This document shows positions 59,302 through 64,000 of a stretch of DNA of 64,000 nt, in pieces. How positions within the stretch are numbered: position 1 is the stretch's first letter; each line of letters opens with the position of its first letter. Both the position numbers and the translations under genes were made by a program. The DNA comes from Streptantibioticus cattleyicolor NRRL 8057 = DSM 46488 (GTDB lineage: Bacteria > Actinomycetota > Actinomycetes > Streptomycetales > Streptomycetaceae), in NCBI RefSeq assembly GCF_000240165.1, contig NC_017585.1, positions 868,001 to 932,000 on the forward strand, given 5' to 3'. Under the pieces are notes generated by a model that saw only the letters and a program-made list of their open reading frames with translations, made no database searches and was not told the origin of the DNA.

Positions 59302-60522
59302 TCACCAGGTGACCGGCAGCGCGTGCAGCCCGTAGATGATCATGTCGTCCCGGAACGGGAGTTCCGCGGTGGGCACGGCGGTACGCAACGTGGGGAAGCG
59401 GGCGAAGAGCGAGCCGAGGGTGATCTGGAGCTCGGCGCGGGCGAGTTGCTGACCCAGGCACTGGTGGGGACCGAACCCGAAGGCCAGATGTGGGGCGGGG
59501 GAGCGGGTGATGTCGAGCCGGTCCGGATCCGCCAGGCCCATCAGCGGATCGCGGTTGGCGGACGGCAGCGCGGCCACCACCATCTCCCCGGCCCGGATCG
59601 TCCGGCCGCCCAGCGTCACCTCCTCGGTCGCCACCCTCGCCAGCCCGAACTGAATGATCGTCAGGTAACGCAGCAGCTCCTCCACCGCCCGGTCGGCCAG
59701 CTCCGGCCGGGCCCGCCAGGCGGCCAGCTGGTCGGGGTGGTCGAGCAGGGTCAGCGCGCCCAGCGAGATCATGTTGGCGGTGGTCTCGTGGCCGGCGATG
59801 AGCAGCAACGCGCCGAGGATGGTGAGCGCGTGATCGGTCAGCGGCGAGTCCGGGTCGGCGTCGGCCTCCGCGATGAGGGCGCTGATCAGGTCGTCCCCCG
59901 GGTCGCGGCGCTTGGCGGCCACCAGGTCGGTCATGAAGGCGGCGAGCGCCGCCCGGTCCTGCGCGGACTGCTCCGGCGAGATGTCGACGGCCAGGAGCCG
60001 TCCGGCCAGCCCCTGGAAGGCGCCGCGGTCGGCGTAGGAGACTCCGAGCAGTTCGCAGATGACCAGTGAGGTCACCGGCAGCGCGAGCGCGGCCACCAGG
60101 TCCACCGGCCCGCCGTCGCGTTCCATGGCGTCCAGGTGGTCGTCGGTGATCCGCTGGATGCGCGGACGCAGCCGGGTGACCTGCTTGACGGTGAACGCGC
60201 GCATCACCGGCCGCCGGTACGTGCGGTGCTCCGGCTCGTCCAGCCGCAGTAGCGCGCCCGGCGGCGGCTCGGGCAGGGCGGCCGGGACCGGACGCACCTG
60301 CGGCGCCGTGGTGCCCTGCCGCGAGCTGAACCTCGGGTCGGCCAGCATCGCCCGCACGTCCTGGTAGCGGGTGACCAGCCAGCCCGTTCCGCCGCCGGGG
60401 AACGAGATCCGGCTGACCGGGGCCTCCTCGCGCAGCCGCGCGTACTCGGGGGCGGGGTCGTACGGGCACCGGCGCACGCGCGGCATCCCGGGCGGGGCGG
60501 CGGGGTCGGTCCGGTCAACCAT
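59302..60522 (-). CDS. Cytochrome P450 (CYP105-like)
   Basis: ATG 60522 follows GGAGGA; 406 residues. The I-helix is LLIAGHETTANM, the ExxR motif ELLRYL, and the haem loop [15 protein letters not shown] with Cys355. LDEPEHRTYRRPVMRAFTVK is typical of CYP105/107 enzymes. It is closely related to the P450 at 61.5 kb and may share that gene's ferredoxin. The substrate is unknown. Confidence 0.9.
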   Translation of the reverse strand: MVDRTDPAAPPGMPRVRRCPYDPAPEYARLREEAPVSRISFPGGGTGWLVTRYQDVRAMLADPRFSSRQGTTAPQVRPVPAALPEPPPGALLRLDEPEHRTYRRPVMRAFTVKQVTRLRPRIQRITDDHLDAMERDGGPVDLVAALALPVTSLVICELLGVSYADRGAFQGLAGRLLAVDISPEQSAQDRAALAAFMTDLVAAKRRDPGDDLISALIAEADADPDSPLTDHALTILGALLLIAGHETTANMISLGALTLLDHPDQLAAWRARPELADRAVEELLRYLTIIQFGLARVATEEVTLGGRTIRAGEMVVAALPSANRDPLMGLADPDRLDITRSPAPHLAFGFGPHQCLGQQLARAELQITLGSLFARFPTLRTAVPTAELPFRDDMIIYGLHALPVTW

Positions 60523-60597
60523 GGCTTCCTCCAAGGGCGTTGGCGGCGACGGCCCCGGAACGCGGGGCGCCGGACCGCCGGTGGACGGACGCGAAAA

Positions 60598-60613
60598 GTG
60601 GCACGACTGCCAC
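60598..60613. promoter_or_regulatory. GTGGCA-N4-TGCCAC dyad
   Basis: A perfect 6-bp inverted repeat lies 76 bases upstream of the minus-strand P450 start and 196 bases before the HicB-like gene. Its half-site (TGCCA) recurs in the phased repeats at 60780-60812 and in TGGCGCCA at 60672-60679. Confidence 0.5.
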
Positions 60614-60779
60614 GATAGTGAAGGCGGCGGGGGTGTCAAAGGGGGTGGGGCGCGGAGCCGCGTGGGCGGGTTGGCGCCATGGTGGCGCATGGTGGAGCCG
60701 TGTTTGCCCGTGGCCTGTCGGGTGGTTGACGTGCGCGGACGCCGCCTTGGTGCCGCGGGCCGAAAAAACGCTCCGCGTG

Positions 60780-60812
60780 TGGCGCCATACATGTGCCATG
60801 ATGGTGCCATGG
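60780..60812 (+). promoter_or_regulatory. Three 11-bp phased repeats covering the start codon of the HicB-like gene
   Basis: TGGCGCCATAC, ATGTGCCATGA and TGGTGCCATGG follow one another at 60780, 60791 and 60802. The ATG start (60809) lies in the third. Another TGGCGCCA is at 60672-60679. Ribbon-helix-helix proteins bind such tandem sites cooperatively, so autorepression is likely. Confidence 0.6.
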
Positions 60813-61336
60813 ATCTCACCCCGTACGTCGACAACCTCCGGCACGAGATCGCGGTCGCCGCGGACTCGGGCGGCGAGGAAGCCCGCGCCCTGGCCGAACG
60901 CCTCGCCGCGCCGCTGGAGTCGTCCGCCCGGCTCACCCTGCTGAGCGCGCTGTCGGCGGCCATGGCGGAGGTCACCCGGGACCTGGCGCCCGGCTCCGTC
61001 GAGGTGCGGCTGCGCGGCCTCGACCCGGAGTTCGTGGTGGTCCCGCCGCCGCCCCCGGAGGCGTACGAGGCGGACTGGGGGTACGACAGCGCGTCCGCGC
61101 ACACCGCGCCCCCGCCCCCTCCGGCCGACGGTGACGAGGGCGGCACGGCCCGGATCAACTTCCGTCTCCCCGCCCACCTCAAGGCCCGGGTCGAGGACGC
61201 CGCCGGACGCGAGGGCCTGTCGGTCAACGCCTGGCTGGTACGCGCCGCCTCCGCCGCCCTGGAACCCGGCGGCGGACGCCCCGCCGGCCGCGCCCGCCGC
61301 CACGGCGGCCAGGGCTACACCGGCTGGGTGCGCTGA
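60809..61336 (+). CDS. Ribbon-helix-helix (HicB-like C-terminal) protein
   Basis: The product is 175 residues from ATG 60809. The N-terminal half is helical ([20 protein letters not shown]) and is followed by a Pro-rich linker. At about 112-150 lies [20 protein letters not shown] and then [17 protein letters not shown], a ribbon-helix-helix DNA-binding domain like that of HicB/Arc-type antitoxins. No HicA-like toxin gene is adjacent, so it may be a stand-alone repressor. Its stop overlaps an ATG of the following P450 frame, hinting at co-transcription with the P450-ferredoxin pair. Confidence 0.72.
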   Translation: MDLTPYVDNLRHEIAVAADSGGEEARALAERLAAPLESSARLTLLSALSAAMAEVTRDLAPGSVEVRLRGLDPEFVVVPPPPPEAYEADWGYDSASAHTAPPPPPADGDEGGTARINFRLPAHLKARVEDAAGREGLSVNAWLVRAASAALEPGGGRPAGRARRHGGQGYTGWVR

Positions 61337-61488
61337 TGCCGCCGACCTCCCCCCGCAGCCCCTCACCCGACAGGACAGCCATGCCCGAGTTCGCCACCCC
61401 CGAACGGCGAGCCACGTCCATGACCGTTCCGCCCGCCATCACCCGGACCACCGGGTTACCACCCGCCGACACACCTCCGGAGACCGCC

Positions 61489-62715
61489 ATGACGTCCTGC
61501 CCCGTCGACCACGCCGCACAGTCCGAGCCCGTCACCCTGCCGCTGGAGCGGCCGGCCGGCTGCCCGTTCGACCCGCCCGCCGAGCTGGGACGGTTGCGCG
61601 AACAGCACCCGCTGACCCCGATGACCTACCCGGACGGCCACGTCGGATGGCTCGCCACCGGACACGCCGTCATCCGCGCGATCCTGGCCGACCCGCGCTT
61701 CAGCTCCCGCTACGAGATACTGCACTACCCGTTCCCCGGCGGGCCCACCAGTGAGCTGCCACCGGCACCGGTCGGCGACCTCACCGGCCTCGACGCCCCC
61801 GAACACACCCGCTACCGGCGGCTGCTCACCGGCAAGTTCACCGTCCGCCGCATGCGCCTGCTCACCGAACGCGTCGAGGAGATCGTCACCGAGCACCTGG
61901 ACGCGATGGAACGCTCCGGCGGACCGCTCGACCTGGTGGCCGCCTACGCCCAGCCGGTGCCCGCGCTGATGATCTGCGAGCTGCTCGGCGTGCCCTACTC
62001 CGACCGCGACCTCTTCCAGCGGCACGTGGCGACCGTCAACGACCAGAACGCCACCATGGCGGACCAGGGCGCCGCCATCACCGCGATCCACGAGTACGTC
62101 CACACCCTGGTCGTCGCCAAGCGGGCCCGGCCCACCGACGACCTGCTCGGCGACCTCACCCGGGAGACCGAGCTGAGCGACGGCGAACTCGCCGGCATCG
62201 GCACCTTCCTGCTCGGCGCCGGCCTCGACACCACCGCCAACATGCTCTCCCTGGGCGCCTTCGCGCTGCTGAGCGACCCCGCACAACTCGCGGCGCTGCG
62301 GGCCGAACCCGAACTGGCCGACCCGGCCGTCGAGGAACTGATGCGTTACCTCAGCATCGCCCACACCGGCGCCCGCACCGCGCTGGAGGACGTCGAACTG
62401 GCCGGACGCCTCATCAAGGCCGGCGACACCGTCACCCTCTCCGTGCAGGCCGCCAACCGAGACCCGGAACGCTTCCCCGACCCCGACACCCTCGACCTGC
62501 GCCGCAAGGCCACCGGCCACCTCGGCTTCGGCCACGGCATCCACCAGTGCCTGGGCCAGCAACTCGCCCGCGTCGAGATGCGGGTGGCCATACCCGCCCT
62601 CTTCCGCCGCTTCCCCACGCTGCGGCTCGCCGTGCCGGCCGAGGAGGTTCCGCTGCGCACCGACTCCTCCATCTACGGGGTGCACCGGCTTCCGGTCACC
62701 TGGGAGCGGGGGTGA
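61489..62715 (+). CDS. Cytochrome P450 (CYP105-like) coupled to a ferredoxin
   Basis: ATG 61489 follows CCGGAGA and gives 408 residues; in-frame ATGs at 61381 and 61336 would add 36 or 51 residues of low-complexity sequence. Motifs are [11 protein letters not shown] (I-helix; Asp replaces the more common Glu/His before TT), ELMRYL (ExxR) and [15 protein letters not shown] with Cys354. [20 protein letters not shown] is a CYP105 hallmark. The ferredoxin gene starts at the overlapping GTGA, the standard arrangement for this family. The substrate is unknown. Confidence 0.9.
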   Translation: MTSCPVDHAAQSEPVTLPLERPAGCPFDPPAELGRLREQHPLTPMTYPDGHVGWLATGHAVIRAILADPRFSSRYEILHYPFPGGPTSELPPAPVGDLTGLDAPEHTRYRRLLTGKFTVRRMRLLTERVEEIVTEHLDAMERSGGPLDLVAAYAQPVPALMICELLGVPYSDRDLFQRHVATVNDQNATMADQGAAITAIHEYVHTLVVAKRARPTDDLLGDLTRETELSDGELAGIGTFLLGAGLDTTANMLSLGAFALLSDPAQLAALRAEPELADPAVEELMRYLSIAHTGARTALEDVELAGRLIKAGDTVTLSVQAANRDPERFPDPDTLDLRRKATGHLGFGHGIHQCLGQQLARVEMRVAIPALFRRFPTLRLAVPAEEVPLRTDSSIYGVHRLPVTWERG

Positions 62716-62921
62716 GACCGTTGGAACTCGCCGTCGACCGTGAACGCTGCTGCGGCGCGGGCATGTGCGCGCTGACCGCGCCGGAGATCTTCGACCAGGA
62801 CCCGGAGGACGGCCTGGTGGTGCTGGTGACGCCCCGCCCGCCGGCCCGGCTGCGCGGTGCCGCCCGGGAGGCCGCCGCGCTCTGCCCGGCCGGCGCCGTC
62901 ACCGTCCGCGAGCCCGGCTGA
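62712..62921 (+). CDS. [3Fe-4S]/[4Fe-4S] ferredoxin, P450 partner
   Basis: GTG 62712 overlaps the P450 stop; 69 residues. [20 protein letters not shown] supplies two cluster Cys with Ala/Gly where a fourth would be, and [11 protein letters not shown] the last, the pattern of single-cluster ferredoxins that feed CYP105 enzymes. DGLVVL is the typical middle strand. Confidence 0.88.
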   Translation: MRPLELAVDRERCCGAGMCALTAPEIFDQDPEDGLVVLVTPRPPARLRGAAREAAALCPAGAVTVREPG

Positions 62922-62935
62922 CCCTCCCGGTGCGC

Positions 62936-64000
62936 TCAGGACAGCGCGGCCCGCAGCGCGCCGACCCGCTGGACGGCGGCGTCGAAGGCGACGGGGTCGA
63001 GCCGCCCGCCGGTGTACGCGGCGGCGAGCGCGGTCACGGCCGCGTCGCACTGGCCGGTGTCGCGGGCGGAACACAGCAGCAGATCCATCCCCGCGTCGGC
63101 CGCGAGCACGGCACGCCGCCCGGTGTCGTACCCGCCGGGGAGGGCGCCGGCTTCCAGGGCGTCGGTGACGGTGACCCCGGTGAAGCCGAGCCGGCCGCGC
63201 AACTCCCCCTGGACCACGGTGGAGGAGAGCCCGGCCGGCCACCGCGGATCGAGCGCCGGGTAGACCGCCCAGGAGACCATGACCAGCCGGACCTGGGCGC
63301 CGATGGCGGCGGCGTACGGCGCCTCGTCCACCGTACGCAGCTCGGACCGGCTCAGGGTGAGCGTGACCGGTCCGGTGTCGGTGTCCTGGGCGCGGGTGGC
63401 GGCGCCGAGGCCGGGGAAGTGCTTGGCGGTGGCGGCCACCCCGGTGGCCTGCTGCGCCGTGACGAAGGCGGCGGCGCACTCGGCCACCACGGCGGGGTCG
63501 TCGCTGTACGAACGCTGGTACTCGTCGATGAAGTCACCGGGCTCGCGGAAGACGTCGAGCACGGGCGCGAGGTTGACGTTCATGCCGACGCCGGCGAGGT
63601 TGCGCCCGGCACCGGTTCCGGCGTTCGCGGCCTGCCCCGCCGGGTCGGCGGACTGCCCGATCCGCTTCTCGGAGGGCACCGGTGCGCCCGGCAGCCGCCG
63701 GACCTCGCCGCCCTCCTGGTCGGTCATGAGCAACAGCGGTGCTCCGACCGGTCCGGCGGCGTTGGCCTGCCGCAACTGACCGATGACGGAGGCTATTTGG
63801 GCCTCGTCGGAGATGTTCTCGCCGAAGAAGACGACCCCGGCGCACTCGCCCGCCGAGATCGCCCGCAGCAGTGAGGCGGGCGGGGTGGGGCCGGGGTAGG
63901 AGTAGACGACCCGTTGGCCGGCCCGCTGGCGTGGCGACAACACGGCGGTCCCGGTCAATCCCCGTACCGCCGCCCGCGCCCGCCCTCCGCCGGTCACCGC
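62936..64000 (-). CDS. Glycoside hydrolase family 3 (beta-N-acetylhexosaminidase-like), 5' end outside window
   Basis: At least 353 residues are visible from GTG 63997, but the frame stays open to the window edge and no signal peptide is seen, so the start is probably upstream. GH3 motifs are LLMTDQEGGEVRRLPGAP, GMNVNLAPVLDV, ATAKHFPGLGAAT (the KHFPG of NagZ-type enzymes) and VTVTDALEAGAL with the probable nucleophile Asp. Family members release terminal N-acetylglucosamine from muropeptides or chitin fragments. The C-terminus at 62936 is complete and lies 14 bases from the convergent ferredoxin gene. Confidence 0.85.
   Translation of the reverse strand, partial: AVTGGGRARAAVRGLTGTAVLSPRQRAGQRVVYSYPGPTPPASLLRAISAGECAGVVFFGENISDEAQIASVIGQLRQANAAGPVGAPLLLMTDQEGGEVRRLPGAPVPSEKRIGQSADPAGQAANAGTGAGRNLAGVGMNVNLAPVLDVFREPGDFIDEYQRSYSDDPAVVAECAAAFVTAQQATGVAATAKHFPGLGAATRAQDTDTGPVTLTLSRSELRTVDEAPYAAAIGAQVRLVMVSWAVYPALDPRWPAGLSSTVVQGELRGRLGFTGVTVTDALEAGALPGGYDTGRRAVLAADAGMDLLLCSARDTGQCDAAVTALAAAYTGGRLDPVAFDAAVQRVGALRAALS

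Noticed and set aside
60809-61336. A hicAB toxin-antitoxin module
   Set aside because: Only the ribbon-helix-helix part is present. No HicA-like short dsRNA-binding toxin is encoded on either side.

Overview
The window reads as chromosome or large plasmid of a Streptomyces-like actinomycete. Base composition is very GC-rich with strong third-position GC, GTG starts and GAGG-type ribosome sites are common, and the families are typical of the genus: a SARP regulator, RsbW-like ATPases, MmyB-like XRE regulators, a gamma-butyrolactone-receptor-like TetR and CYP105-like P450s with a ferredoxin. I ran no searches. Product calls come from reading the translations, and the organism cannot be named with certainty.

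The centre (about 17.6-38.3 kb) is a carbapenem antibiotic cluster of the thienamycin type. In order: SARP regulator (thnU), P1-family pantetheine hydrolase (thnT), metallo-beta-lactamase-fold protein (thnS), Nudix CoA hydrolase (thnR), non-haem iron dioxygenase (thnQ), cobalamin radical-SAM enzyme (thnP), acyl reductase (thnO), AMP-forming activating enzyme (thnN), beta-lactam synthetase (thnM), two more cobalamin radical-SAM enzymes (thnL, thnK), MFS exporter (thnJ), LysR activator (thnI), HAD phosphatase (thnH), second dioxygenase (thnG), acetyltransferase (thnF) and carboxymethylproline synthase (thnE). This content and order match my memory of the Streptomyces cattleya thn cluster. Known logic of that pathway: ThnN/ThnO probably supply glutamate semialdehyde, ThnE builds carboxymethylproline and ThnM closes the beta-lactam. 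ThnK adds the two-carbon side chain by successive methylations, and the remaining radical-SAM enzymes serve side-chain attachment and ring chemistry. ThnR-ThnH-ThnT trim CoA to cysteamine, while ThnG, ThnQ and ThnF decorate. An MDR oxidoreductase, a LysE exporter and a TetR regulator follow and may be the cluster edge.

Left flank (0-17.6 kb): a nitrate transporter end, an Lrp-type regulator, an inositol-phosphatase-like protein, a secreted PHB-depolymerase-type esterase, an RsbW-like ATPase, two divergent genes fused by a deletion, a 2,256-residue RHS/YD-repeat protein with a small gene behind it, a decayed YunG-like gene, a metallophosphoesterase and small genes. Several genes here break at single-base changes in G/C runs.

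Right flank (41.8-64 kb): an SDR, divergent MmyB-like regulators, a gamma-butyrolactone-receptor-like TetR, a cupin, an orphan type I-E-like CRISPR array, an RsbW-like/XRE-TPR/GNAT group, a GDSL hydrolase, P450 genes, a P1B-4-type metal ATPase with a (2Fe-2S) partner and a divergent ArsR, a ribbon-helix-helix (HicB-like) gene with phased repeats over its start, a P450-ferredoxin pair and a truncated family 3 glycosidase.

Regulatory signals read directly include four GTCAA elements on an 11-bp lattice upstream of thnU, one in-frame TTA (bldA-type) codon in thnI, a dyad between the ArsR and metal-ATPase genes, and several perfect hairpins between convergent genes.
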